A stretch of 64,000 bases of DNA from Serratia bockelmannii (lineage in GTDB: Bacteria > Pseudomonadota > Gammaproteobacteria > Enterobacterales > Enterobacteriaceae). Below are positions 8,869 to 17,392 of this stretch, in pieces. The stretch is taken from assembly GCF_008011855.1 (NCBI RefSeq), contig NZ_VOUX01000002.1:1-64000 (forward strand). Direction: 5' to 3'. Within the stretch, counting starts at the first letter, position 1, and every line of letters starts with the position of its first letter. The notes beneath the pieces are model-generated. The model made no database searches, had not been told where the DNA came from, and saw only the letters and a program-made list of their open reading frames with translations. A program made the translations under genes and the position numbers.

Positions 8869-9717
8869 CTAAAGAGGGCCGTAACACTTTTTTCGGTAGT
8901 TGCCTGGGGTCACGTCGGTGAGCCGCTTGAAGTTTTTAATGAACAGACTGACGTCGCCATAGCCAGAATCAAAGGCGATATCGGAAACCGAATAGTTGGT
9001 GACCTCCAGCTGCGTCTTGGCGAAATTGATGCGGATCTCATTGATCACCTGCATCGGCGTCTTATGGTAGTAACGCCGCATCGCCCGGGTCAGATACTCC
9101 TGAGTCTTCCCCGACAGCGCCACCATGTTCGCCAACGCCCTTTCGCCGAACATCGCCTTGTCATGCATGCCGGCCAGGGTGTTCTTCAGCCACTGCGGGA
9201 TATCATCGCCGCCGTCGTTTTCTTCTTTATAGTGACGAATGCGGCTGATCACATAGAAAGTCAGCGTTTCGAGAAACTCGGCGAAATCATCCTCGCGAAA
9301 CTGCGGCGAACTCACCACCGATTCGATATAGGCCAAGAACTCGCTTCTCAGGCTGTAGGCCTGCGAGGCGATGAAGCAACGCGGCAGCTGCTGCAAATAG
9401 TGCTCTTCAAAAAACGCCTTGCTGACCGCCACGTTGAAGATTTTCGTCGCGCCAAACTCGTAAAAGCTCTGGTGGTAGGAGCCGATAGGGATAAAGACGA
9501 AATCCCCGCGTTCCAGCAGCACCCGCTTGCCGTTGATCTCCTGGTAGCACTTGCCGCTCAGCACGATGGTGAACTCGTAATAGTCGTGCTGATGCAGCCC
9601 GGTGGCGCTTTCCACCTTGTTGTAGATAAACAGGTGAAAATCTTTGCAGTTAAAGAAATCCTGCTCGCGAATCAGCTTCACATCGTTCGCACTCAGCGAA
9701 ATTCGGTTGTCGGACAC
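8869..9717 (-). CDS. chbR: AraC-family regulator ChbR
   Basis: ChbR represses the chb operon without inducer and activates it with deacetylated chitobiose phosphate. The 282-residue protein has an N-terminal cupin domain ([15 protein letters not shown], about residues 37-55) and a C-terminal double helix-turn-helix ([32 protein letters not shown]). Start is GTG at 9717, preceded by GGGAGG. It sits between the GH1 gene and chbG, 15 bases after the former, so it is co-transcribed and autoregulated. The length matches E. coli ChbR (280). Confidence 0.9.
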   Translation of the reverse strand: MSDNRISLSANDVKLIREQDFFNCKDFHLFIYNKVESATGLHQHDYYEFTIVLSGKCYQEINGKRVLLERGDFVFIPIGSYHQSFYEFGATKIFNVAVSKAFFEEHYLQQLPRCFIASQAYSLRSEFLAYIESVVSSPQFREDDFAEFLETLTFYVISRIRHYKEENDGGDDIPQWLKNTLAGMHDKAMFGERALANMVALSGKTQEYLTRAMRRYYHKTPMQVINEIRINFAKTQLEVTNYSVSDIAFDSGYGDVSLFIKNFKRLTDVTPGNYRKKCYGPL

Positions 9718-9732
9718 GGCGCCGGCCTCCCG

Positions 9733-11118
9733 TTAGTCAAATCCGTTGCGTCTGGCCGCCTCGGCAAACCAGTAGCCGCTTTTCTTGATGGTGCGGCGCT
9801 GATCCGCCCGATCCAGCCGCACCAGCCCATAACGATTCTTGTAGGCGTTCAGCCAGGACCAGCAGTCGATAAAGGTCCACAGATGATAGCCTTTGCACTG
9901 CGAGCCTTCCGCCAGCGCGCGGTGCAGCCATTTCAGGTGCTCGCGAATAAAGTCGATGCGGTAGTCGTCTTCCACCCGCCCATCGGCGCCGATAAACGCC
10001 TCTTCGCCCTCAACGCCCATGCCGTTTTCGGAAATATAACAAGGCAGATTGCCGTAGTTCTCTTTCAGATCCATCAGGATGTCGTACAGCCCCTTTTCGT
10101 AGATCTCCCAGCCGCGGTGCGGATTGATTTTGCGGCCCGGCATTGCATAGTAACTGAACAAATCCTCCGGCGATGCGATCGGCCCCTCGGCACGGCGCCC
10201 CTCTTTCGCCTGCACCCTGCGCGGTTGGTAATAGTTGACGCCGAGGATGTCCACCACGCCGTCTTCAATCAGCTGCGCATCCTGCGGCTCGCAGTGGGGC
10301 ATCAGCCCATGCCGCTCCAGCAGCTGCAGCAACGCCGCCGGATAACGCCCTTTGGCGACCGGATCGAGGAAACTGCGGTTGAGCAGCAGATCGGCGTCGT
10401 GCGCAGCCTGCCGATCCTCCGACGCATCGGAACGCGGATAGGTCGGGCTCAGATTCAGAATGATGCCGATGCTCCCCGGCAGCCCGCGCGCTCTGAAACG
10501 CTGCACCGCCATGGCATGCGCCAGTACGCTGTGATACGCCACGGTGACCGCCCGTTTGAAGTCCACTACGCAAGGGTAGTGCAGGTCATTCAGGTAACCG
10601 GCCTCCACCGGCACGATCGGCTCGTTGAAGGTGAACCAGTGGGTGACCCGATCGCCAAACAGACCGAAGCAAATGTCGGCGTAACGCGCATAGGCTTCGA
10701 CCACCGCCCGGTTTTCCCAGCCGCCGCGCTGCTGCATGCACAGCGGCATATCGAAGTGGTAGAGATTGATAAACGGGGTGATGCCCTGCGCCAGCAGCTC
10801 CTCGATCATCGCGTTATAGAAAGCCACCGCCTGTGGGTTCACCTCGCCGTCGCCGTCCGGGATCAGCCGCGACCACGAGATCGACGTTCTAAAGGTATTG
10901 TGGCCCAACGTTTTGAGCAGCCCGATGTCGGTGCGGAAATGGTCGTAAAAGGTCGAGGCCTCGGCCGGCCCCACCCGATCGTGAAAGCGCTCGGGCGCGA
11001 TCTCGAACCAATAGTCGAAGATGTTGCGGCTTTTGCCGTCCCGTGCGGCCGCCCCTTCAGACTGCGGCGCGGAGGTGGCGCTGCCCCACCAGAACCCGTC
11101 GGCAAATTGATATTCCAT
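9733..11118 (-). CDS. GH1 family 6-phospho-beta-glucosidase of the chb operon
   Basis: This 461-residue TIM-barrel enzyme should cleave the phosphorylated disaccharide brought in by the PTS. Glycoside hydrolase family 1 features are clear: N-terminal FWWGSATSAPQSEG, acid/base Glu166 in FTFNEP, nucleophile Glu364 in YISENGMG, and the C-terminal WTFIDCWSWLNAYKNRYG that in phospho-specific enzymes continues with a phosphate-binding Ser/Lys/Tyr region (IKKSGYWF). It sits where E. coli has chbF, which is an unrelated, NAD-dependent GH4 enzyme. Whether its main substrate is diacetylchitobiose-6-P, cellobiose-6-P or an aryl-glucoside-P cannot be told from sequence. It is 43 bases after chbC in the same operon. 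Confidence 0.9.
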   Translation of the reverse strand: MEYQFADGFWWGSATSAPQSEGAAARDGKSRNIFDYWFEIAPERFHDRVGPAEASTFYDHFRTDIGLLKTLGHNTFRTSISWSRLIPDGDGEVNPQAVAFYNAMIEELLAQGITPFINLYHFDMPLCMQQRGGWENRAVVEAYARYADICFGLFGDRVTHWFTFNEPIVPVEAGYLNDLHYPCVVDFKRAVTVAYHSVLAHAMAVQRFRARGLPGSIGIILNLSPTYPRSDASEDRQAAHDADLLLNRSFLDPVAKGRYPAALLQLLERHGLMPHCEPQDAQLIEDGVVDILGVNYYQPRRVQAKEGRRAEGPIASPEDLFSYYAMPGRKINPHRGWEIYEKGLYDILMDLKENYGNLPCYISENGMGVEGEEAFIGADGRVEDDYRIDFIREHLKWLHRALAEGSQCKGYHLWTFIDCWSWLNAYKNRYGLVRLDRADQRRTIKKSGYWFAEAARRNGFD

Positions 11119-11161
11119 ACTCGCGTCCCTCGCGGGGCGGCCACGCCGCCCCGTTCCACTG

Positions 11162-12523
11162 TTAGAATTTCAGCGCCTTGGCGATGTCTTCTTCGCTTTC
11201 CGTCGCCGCGTCGATCTGGCTCTGCGCCTTGTTGGAGATCGCCACGAACGGCAGATAAATCACGGTGGCAACCGCCAGGTTGAACAGGCTCAGCAACAGG
11301 GCCATGATGCTGCCGTTGGTGTTGAAGAACGCCCCCAGGCCGACTGGCATGGTCCAGGGCGCGATGTTGGTGATCGGCGGGATCAGCCCGGAGTAATAAG
11401 CCAGTGAGGTGATGATGGTCAGCACTGGCTGCACCAGAATAAACGGAATGAACATCACCGGGTTCATGATCACCGGCAGGCCGAACAGAATCGGTTCGTT
11501 GATCTGGAAAATGCCGGATGGCGTCGCCAACTTGGCGACCTGGCGGTAATCCTCGCGGCGCGAGGCGATGAAGATGGCGATGATCAGGCCCAGCGTCGAG
11601 CCGGTGCCGCCAAGGTAGATGTAGGAGTCGACGAACGGTTTCGCCCACATATGGAACTCTTTGCCGGCGGCCACCGCCGCTTCGACCGAACCGTATTTGT
11701 TGTACAGCTCCACGTTTTCCAGCGCGAACGGCGTCATGATGCCGCTGTCCAGCGCCGCCAGCGCCATGGAGCCGTGCACCCCGAAGAACCACAGCAGCGA
11801 GGAGAACAGCACGTAAACCCAGCCCACCACGCTGCCCATCTTGGCCAGCGGCGCCGAAATGCCGTCCATGATGATCTGGTGGAAGTTGGTGCCCCAGTGC
11901 GCCAGCGCGAACGCCACCAGCCCCATGATGGAGAGGATGATGAAACCGGGGATCAGCGCCGAGAAAGAGCGCGACACCGAAGCCGGCACGCTGTCCGGCA
12001 AGCTGATCACCCAGTTGCGCCGTACGATGAAAGCAAACATCTCAGCCACCGCCAGCCCGATCACCATACCGGAAATGATGTTGGCGCCGCCCAGCCAATT
12101 GGCGCCCACCGCATAGGCCTCGCCGACGTTGAACGGCGTGACGGTCATGAAGGCCGCCACCGCCAGCAGCGCCGAGGCCAGTGGATCGACCTTGCGCTCT
12201 TCGGCCAACGCCATGCTGATAAAGAACGGCGTCATCAGGGACATGATCCCTAGCGTACCGTTATAAACGCTGCCACCAATGCTCTTCAGGCTATTCAGCG
12301 TCTCGATGGTGGAGGCGTCCACCCTTACGCCCAATGAATAGAAAAACGATCCCTCGCCGAAGCTCAGGAACACGTTGTTGATCAACACGAACATCGCCCC
12401 GGTCAAGGTCAGCGGCATCAGGCGGATAAAGCCGTTCTTGATGGCGTTGACATGGGGCTGCTTACCGATTTTTACGGCGAAAGGCAGGATAACCTTCTCG
12501 AGCGAGGCAATGAGGGTATTCAC
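11162..12523 (-). CDS. chbC: PTS chitobiose transporter subunit IIC
   Basis: ChbC is the membrane channel that moves N,N'-diacetylchitobiose in while it is phosphorylated by IIB. The 453-residue protein aligns almost end to end with E. coli ChbC ([20 protein letters not shown] at the start; [12 protein letters not shown] at the end). About ten membrane segments are visible and the IIC substrate motif [20 protein letters not shown] lies near residues 335-355. Start is GTG at 12523 behind AGGAGG, 12 bases after chbB. No IIA gene follows, unlike the E. coli chbBCA order. Confidence 0.95.
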   Translation of the reverse strand: MNTLIASLEKVILPFAVKIGKQPHVNAIKNGFIRLMPLTLTGAMFVLINNVFLSFGEGSFFYSLGVRVDASTIETLNSLKSIGGSVYNGTLGIMSLMTPFFISMALAEERKVDPLASALLAVAAFMTVTPFNVGEAYAVGANWLGGANIISGMVIGLAVAEMFAFIVRRNWVISLPDSVPASVSRSFSALIPGFIILSIMGLVAFALAHWGTNFHQIIMDGISAPLAKMGSVVGWVYVLFSSLLWFFGVHGSMALAALDSGIMTPFALENVELYNKYGSVEAAVAAGKEFHMWAKPFVDSYIYLGGTGSTLGLIIAIFIASRREDYRQVAKLATPSGIFQINEPILFGLPVIMNPVMFIPFILVQPVLTIITSLAYYSGLIPPITNIAPWTMPVGLGAFFNTNGSIMALLLSLFNLAVATVIYLPFVAISNKAQSQIDAATESEEDIAKALKF

Positions 12524-12535
12524 GGCGGCCTCCTG

Positions 12536-12853
12536 TTATTGATTGGCTTTCTTGATGGCGGCCACCGCGGCCTTCAGTACGCCCAGCCCATCGACCTTGC
12601 CGTACAACAGCGGATCGATGACTTCAACAGGTTTATTGGGCAGCTGTTTCTGCACTTCCGGCAGAGTGTAGGCGATCTGCGGCCCCAGCAGGATCAGATC
12701 CGCTTCAACGCCTTTCTCCGCGGCCAGCGCTTCCGGATAGGCGGCGATGATCACCGGCACTTCATATTTTTCGGCCTGCGCCTTCATTTTTGATACCAAC
12801 AGGGAAGTGGACATACCGGCAGAACAAAATAGATAGATTTTTTTCTTTTCCAT
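12536..12853 (-). CDS. chbB: PTS chitobiose transporter subunit IIB
   Basis: ChbB receives phosphate from a IIA protein on Cys10 ([18 protein letters not shown]) and passes it to the sugar in ChbC. The 105-residue protein is nearly identical to E. coli ChbB up to the end ([19 protein letters not shown]). The chosen ATG at 12853 has GAGGTG eight bases upstream; an upstream in-frame GTG (12862) falls inside that ribosome site. It is the first gene of the operon and is preceded by a long leader with a CRP-type site. Confidence 0.95.
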   Translation of the reverse strand: MEKKKIYLFCSAGMSTSLLVSKMKAQAEKYEVPVIIAAYPEALAAEKGVEADLILLGPQIAYTLPEVQKQLPNKPVEVIDPLLYGKVDGLGVLKAAVAAIKKANQ

Positions 12854-13273
12854 ACCAAGCACCTCAGATAATCAAAAAAACCCGGTGTTATTTGTATGCC
12901 AGATGCAATCACGATTGCTTCACGCACATTCCTTATGAAAATTTCCGTCACGTTGCCCTGGTTACAGACAGTATACGGAGCATGAAAAACGGATCGGTAA
13001 GCCAAGAGGAGACAGAACCGTCTCTCATTGACCTGATGGATTGACCCTCTTCACATTTTGCACAAAAAAATAGTGTGACCGGGCTCTCAAATAACCGCCA
13101 AAAACTCAGAATATTCTTAATAAATAATCAAATAACAATTATAAACAGCAAGTTATGAACTCGCTGAGAATTTAAGAGGTTATTTGCGTCTGAACAAACG
13201 GCGAGGGAATAAAAATAGTTCAAGCTTGATTCGGCTGCTGCCATCCGAACGCGACGGCAGCAGGCGAAGAGGA
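12854..13273. other. chb control region
   Basis: This 420-base non-coding stretch lies between chbB and the LysR gene, which read the same way. It contains the CRP-like site at 13074-13089 and A/T-rich DNA at 13095-13185. The part next to the LysR gene (13186-13273) has an inverted repeat (GCTGCTGCCA / GCAGCAGGC, about 13227-13265) that could terminate the LysR transcript. NagC and ChbR sites are expected but I could not place them securely. Confidence 0.6.
13074..13089 (-). promoter_or_regulatory. candidate CRP site of the chb operon
   Basis: TGTGA-N6-TCTCA matches nine of the ten conserved CRP bases (consensus TGTGA-N6-TCACA). It is about 220 bases before chbB, implying a long 5' leader or a promoter near 13040. 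E. coli chb is CRP-activated, which supports the call. Confidence 0.6.
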
Positions 13274-14167
13274 TTACATGGGCAGACGCAGCAACTCGAT
13301 CACCGTGGCCAGCGCCACGGAATGGTTCCTGCGGTTGGGGTAATAGAGGTAAAAACCGGGAAACGGCGCGCACCAGTCGGCCAGCACCCGCCGCAACCGC
13401 CCGCTCGCCAGGTATTCTTCCACCTCCTGCTCGATGGCAAAAGCGATGCCGACGTTCGCCAGCGCCGCCTGCACCATCATCCTGCCGTCATCGAGTATCA
13501 ACGGGCTGTTAACCGCCACAGAAAATCGCTGCTCCCCCTGCTGAAAAGCCCATTTGTAGCGCTCGCCTGAAGAGGCTTTGCGCCAACCGATGCAACGGTG
13601 CTGCAGTAAATCCCGCGGATGCGTCGGCTCGCCGTGCCGCTGAAAATAGTCCGGCGTGGCGACGATGGCAAAACGCAGATCCGGTGTCAGGCGCACCGCG
13701 CGCATATCGTTATGCAGGTCCTCACCGAGCCGGATGCCGGCGTCAAAACCTTGCTCGACGATATTGGCGAACCCCTCGTCCGCCACCACTTCCAGCGTAA
13801 TGCCGGGGTATTCGCTGGCCAACCGCCCCAGATGCGGCACGATGGCGAGATCGATCGCAGAACGCGGCGCGTTGATGCGCACCAGGCCGCGCGGCCCTTC
13901 GCGAAACGCATTCAGGCTCTCGAGCGCGGCGTCGATGTCGGTAAAAGCCGGCACCAGCTGCGCCAGCAGATGCTCTCCGGCCTCCGTCGGCGAGACGTTG
14001 CGGGTGGTGCGGTTCAGCAGGCGAATGCCCACCTGCGCCTCCAGTTCGCGCAGGGTGTGGGTCAGCGTCGGCGGCGTCACGCCCAATCGGGCGGCGGCGC
14101 GGCGGAAGCTGCGTTCACTGGCGATAGCCACGAAGGCCGCCAGGCCGGACAGTTCGGGTTTCTTCAT
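13274..14167 (-). CDS. LysR-family transcriptional regulator
   Basis: This 297-residue regulator has an N-terminal winged helix-turn-helix (SFRRAAARLGVTPPTLTHTLRELEAQVGIRLLNRTTR, about residues 20-56) and a LysR substrate-binding domain. It resembles the large group of LTTRs found beside SDR and aldo/keto reductase genes. It is divergent from the SDR gene with 106 bases between starts, the classical layout for control of that neighbour. The shared region carries T-N11-A type candidate half sites (ATAAATTATCTAATAG at 14176-14191) but no site can be assigned. Ligand unknown. Confidence 0.88.
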   Translation of the reverse strand: MKKPELSGLAAFVAIASERSFRRAAARLGVTPPTLTHTLRELEAQVGIRLLNRTTRNVSPTEAGEHLLAQLVPAFTDIDAALESLNAFREGPRGLVRINAPRSAIDLAIVPHLGRLASEYPGITLEVVADEGFANIVEQGFDAGIRLGEDLHNDMRAVRLTPDLRFAIVATPDYFQRHGEPTHPRDLLQHRCIGWRKASSGERYKWAFQQGEQRFSVAVNSPLILDDGRMMVQAALANVGIAFAIEQEVEEYLASGRLRRVLADWCAPFPGFYLYYPNRRNHSVALATVIELLRLPM

Positions 14168-14273
14168 GCTATTGATATAAATTATCTAATAGTGAGATGA
14201 ATTTTTAGCGGATAGTTATCCGTCATCTAACAACATAGCATTGCGATCGAACCCATTACCAGGTATCGATGCG

Positions 14274-15074
14274 ATGATTAATGCTACAGCTCCAACCCAT
14301 GAAACGCCGCGCCGTCTGGCAGACAAAGTCGTACTGGTGAGCGGCGGCGGTACCGGTATCGGCCGCGCTGCGGCGCTGGCCTATGCCCGCGAGGGCGCCA
14401 AAGTCGCACTAGTCGGCCGGCGCGCGGCGGAGATCGAAGCCACGGCGCGCGATATCGCGCTAGCCGGCGGTGACGCCCTGCCCATCGTGGCCGACGTCTC
14501 CCTGGAAGACGATATCCGTAGGCTGCTCGCCGCAGTGACCGCCCACTACGGCCGGCTCGACGTCGCTTTCAACAACGCCGGCATCATCGGCAACTTCGCC
14601 CCCATCACCGAACAGAGCAGCGAGGATTTTGACCGCGTGATCGCCATTAACCTCAGAGGCGTCTGGCTGGCGATGAAATACGAGATTGAAACCTTCCTGG
14701 CACAGCATTCAGGCGGCGTGATCATCAACACCTCCTCCTGGCTGACCCACGGCGCGCTGGCCGGCTCATCCAGCTACTCCGCCAGCAAAGGCGCGCTCGA
14801 TGCGATGATCCGCGCGGTGGCGCTCGAATACAGCGGCCAGGGCATCCGCGTCAACAACATCAACCCCGGCATCATCGACACGCCGATGGCGCGCGGCAGC
14901 GTGGCCGACAGCGCGGCGTTCGCGCCCTTTATCGCCCATACGCCCGCCGGCCGCTTGGGCGAATCGGAAGACATCGGCGATGTGGCGCTGTGGTTGGCGA
15001 CGAACGAGGCCCGCTTCATCACCGGCCAAAGCCTGCTGGTGGACGGCGGTTACACCATCGCCGGCATGCGCTGA
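14274..15074 (+). CDS. short-chain dehydrogenase/reductase (glucose 1-dehydrogenase-like)
   Basis: The 266-residue SDR has the Rossmann motif SGGGTGIGRA (about residues 22-31), the NNAG motif, and catalytic Ser, Tyr and Lys in SSW...YSASKGA (about 158-175), with the family C-terminus FITGQSLLVDGGYTIAGM. It oxidises or reduces an unidentified alcohol or carbonyl with NAD(P). Start ATG 14274 follows an AGGT site; an upstream TTG at 14241 is less likely. It is divergent from the LysR gene and 12 bases before the aldo/keto reductase, so the three downstream genes probably form one operon. Confidence 0.9.
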   Translation: MINATAPTHETPRRLADKVVLVSGGGTGIGRAAALAYAREGAKVALVGRRAAEIEATARDIALAGGDALPIVADVSLEDDIRRLLAAVTAHYGRLDVAFNNAGIIGNFAPITEQSSEDFDRVIAINLRGVWLAMKYEIETFLAQHSGGVIINTSSWLTHGALAGSSSYSASKGALDAMIRAVALEYSGQGIRVNNINPGIIDTPMARGSVADSAAFAPFIAHTPAGRLGESEDIGDVALWLATNEARFITGQSLLVDGGYTIAGMR

Positions 15075-15086
15075 GGAGACGATGCC

Positions 15087-16058
15087 ATGAACTACGTTCG
15101 GCTTGGCGACAGCGGCCTGCAGGTGTCCCGCCTCTGCCTGGGTTGCATGACCTACGGCGATCCGGCCTGGCGGCCCTGGGTGCTGAAAGAAGATGAAGCG
15201 CGCCCCTTTATCCGCGAGGCGCTGGAAGCGGGCATCAATTTTTTCGATACCGCCAACATTTACTCCGGCGGAGAAAGCGAGCGCATTCTCGGCCGCGCCC
15301 TGAAGGCGTTCGCCCGCCGCGAAGACGTGGTGATCGCCACCAAGGCCTACTTTCCGATGGACGCGCAGCCGAACAGCCGAGGGCTGTCGCGCAAGCACCT
15401 GCTGCACAGCGTCGACGCCTCTTTGCAGCGGTTGGGGACGGATTACCTCGATCTGTTTGTACTGCACCGCTTCGACACCGAAACGCCGATCGAAGAAACC
15501 GCCGACACCCTCGATGGCCTGGTGCGGGCGGGCAAGATCCGCTATCTCGGCGCCTCCTCGCTGCACGCCTGGCGCCTGATGAAAATGCTGGCCTTTCAAC
15601 GTCAGCACCGCCTGGCGCCGTTTATTTCGCTGCAGAGCCAATACAACCTGGTGACGCGTGAAGACGAAGAGGAGCTGATCCCGCTGTGTCTGGAGGAGGG
15701 GCTCAGCCTGACGCCCTGGTCGCCGCTGGCCCGCGGCGTGCTGGCCGGTTCCGGCAACGCCGGCACGCTGCGCGCCGCCACCGACGAACAGGCGCCCCGT
15801 TGGTACGGCGGCAGAAACGAAGTGGAACGCACCGTCGCGGCGGTCGCGGAGGTGGCGGCCACGCGCGGCGTTCCACCGGCGCAGATCACGCTGGCCTGGC
15901 TGCTGGCCAAACCCGGCGTGGCGTCGCCGCTGGTGGGCATGTCCAAGCCGCACCATCTGCAGGATGCGCTGGCAGCGCTCACCCTCAGGCTATCGCCGGA
16001 AGACCTCGCCGCGCTGGAGGCGCCAATGGCACAGGCTGCCCGCCCCGAGCGCTGGTAG
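15087..16058 (+). CDS. aldo/keto reductase
   Basis: This 323-residue NADPH-dependent oxidoreductase has the TIM-barrel motifs of the family: the catalytic Tyr in FFDTANIYSGGESERILG (about residues 52-69), the catalytic Lys in VVIATKAYFP, LDLFVLHRFD, and a C-terminal cofactor segment ASPLVGMSKPHHLQDAL. It is of the Tas/YajO-like group. GAGGAG precedes the ATG by eight bases. The product and the substrate are unknown; the context with an SDR and a lactonase-like protein suggests carbohydrate or xenobiotic carbonyl conversion (inference). Confidence 0.9.
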   Translation: MNYVRLGDSGLQVSRLCLGCMTYGDPAWRPWVLKEDEARPFIREALEAGINFFDTANIYSGGESERILGRALKAFARREDVVIATKAYFPMDAQPNSRGLSRKHLLHSVDASLQRLGTDYLDLFVLHRFDTETPIEETADTLDGLVRAGKIRYLGASSLHAWRLMKMLAFQRQHRLAPFISLQSQYNLVTREDEEELIPLCLEEGLSLTPWSPLARGVLAGSGNAGTLRAATDEQAPRWYGGRNEVERTVAAVAEVAATRGVPPAQITLAWLLAKPGVASPLVGMSKPHHLQDALAALTLRLSPEDLAALEAPMAQAARPERW

Positions 16059-16088
16059 CCCCTTTTCCGTCATTCCAGGAGAGAAGAC

Positions 16089-17081
16089 ATGTCATATGCG
16101 CTTACCGCGCGAGCAGCGTTGTTCACCCTCGCCGCCGCACTCCCCCTGACCACTCCGGCGCAGGCCGCCGCCAATACCCACTGCGCCGAAAGCAGCATGA
16201 CGCTGCCGCCCGGCGCGCTTTATCCCAACGGCATCGCCCGCGCGACGGACGGCACGTTGTATGTCGGCCTGATCACCAGCGGCAACGTGCTGCGCAAGCG
16301 GCCGGGTAAAGCGTGGGAAACCTTTTTCCCTGGCGCTGACACGGTGTTCGCCTCAAACGCGCTGCGGCTGGACGAACGGCGCGGGTTGCTGTGGGGCAAT
16401 TCGCCGGACTTCCTTTCCGGCAGCAAAACGCGGGCCAACCGCATCTATGCGCTGAACGTCGCGGATGGCACCCTCAACCGCAGCCTGGCACTGCCGACGG
16501 GGGAAATGGGCAACGATATCGTGCTCGGCGCAGACGGCACGGTGTACGTAACGGAAACCCGCGGCGGCGGCATCCTGCGCCTGCGGCCGGGCGAAGCGGC
16601 ATTCAGTACGCTGTTTCAGGATGCGCGATTGGCGGCCCCCAGCGGGCTGGGCGCCGCCGGGATCGTGCTGCTCGACGATCGGCTGATGGCTGTCGCCAAT
16701 TTCGGCACCGGTAAGCTCTACACCCTCAGCTATAACGATCCGCAGCCGCAGCTGACGGAAATGCAGCTGCCGCGCCTGATTGAAAACCCGGACGGGATGG
16801 GATTGGCGCCGGACGGCGCGCTGATCGTGCTGGAAAACGGGATCCAGAGCGGCCAAGGGCGGATCCTGCGGATCCCGTCACCCAAGGCGGCAGGGATGCA
16901 CCAACTTGAGGTCTTGCGCGAAGGCATGGAGTCGCCGGTTAACCTGACTATCACCCCACAAGGCTGCGCCTTCGTCAGCGAGTCGCGCATCCGCCACCGT
17001 CTGCTGCCCGGCCATGAAACCGAAGTGCCCGACAGTTTCCGCCTCTATCAACTGCCCCTGCCTCTCACCGCCGCGCAATAA
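16089..17081 (+). CDS. exported SMP-30/gluconolactonase-like beta-propeller protein
   Basis: The 330-residue protein starts with a Sec signal peptide (charged MSYALTAR, hydrophobic core, cleavage after AQA near residue 26). The mature part shows repeated propeller motifs such as YPNGIARATDGTLYVG, GNDIVLGADGTVYVTETRGGGILRL and ENPDGMGLAPDGALIVLENG, as in SMP-30/gluconolactonase and strictosidine-synthase-like proteins. The two mature cysteines (about residues 33 and 299) could form a disulfide. A GGAGAG site precedes it. It is the third gene behind the SDR and AKR. Periplasmic location is inferred; activity could be lactone hydrolysis but the metal ligands were not confirmed. Confidence 0.75.
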   Translation: MSYALTARAALFTLAAALPLTTPAQAAANTHCAESSMTLPPGALYPNGIARATDGTLYVGLITSGNVLRKRPGKAWETFFPGADTVFASNALRLDERRGLLWGNSPDFLSGSKTRANRIYALNVADGTLNRSLALPTGEMGNDIVLGADGTVYVTETRGGGILRLRPGEAAFSTLFQDARLAAPSGLGAAGIVLLDDRLMAVANFGTGKLYTLSYNDPQPQLTEMQLPRLIENPDGMGLAPDGALIVLENGIQSGQGRILRIPSPKAAGMHQLEVLREGMESPVNLTITPQGCAFVSESRIRHRLLPGHETEVPDSFRLYQLPLPLTAAQ

Positions 17082-17392
17082 AGTCGCCCCCCCACTGCGG
17101 GCGGCGACACTTGCGTTGTTGCCCGCAGGCGAACAACAATCTCGCTGCGTTACAAACCGGCCTTGCGCAGCGCTTCCCATTTTTACCTGTGACAGCCGAT
17201 TGCCCGCTAGGCTAGTATAAGCGTCTGTGCAAACCTCGGGTTTGAGCGCGCCGTTTGGCGTTTTGATGATTTGATTTGCGCCGCTCGCCAAGCGCTAAAG
17301 GGGGGCGGCGCCTGCTGAAACAATGTGATAGCGAATGACGACAATGAAAATCACAGTTCCCTTTACATTCAATGGATTGGAAAAATAATCGC
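17082..17392. other. spacer before mutS with weak hairpin
   Basis: GTCGCC (17083-17088) and GGCGAC (17103-17108) can pair just after the SMP-30-like gene; without a T tract this is a weak terminator. The remaining 280 bases carry the mutS promoter, which I could not place with confidence. No gene seen. Confidence 0.45.

Noticed and set aside
13042-13054. Possible ChiX sRNA pairing site in the chbB leader.
   Set aside because: Only about seven bases including one G-U pair fit the remembered ChiX seed; listed as a speculation in the leader finding, not as a feature.
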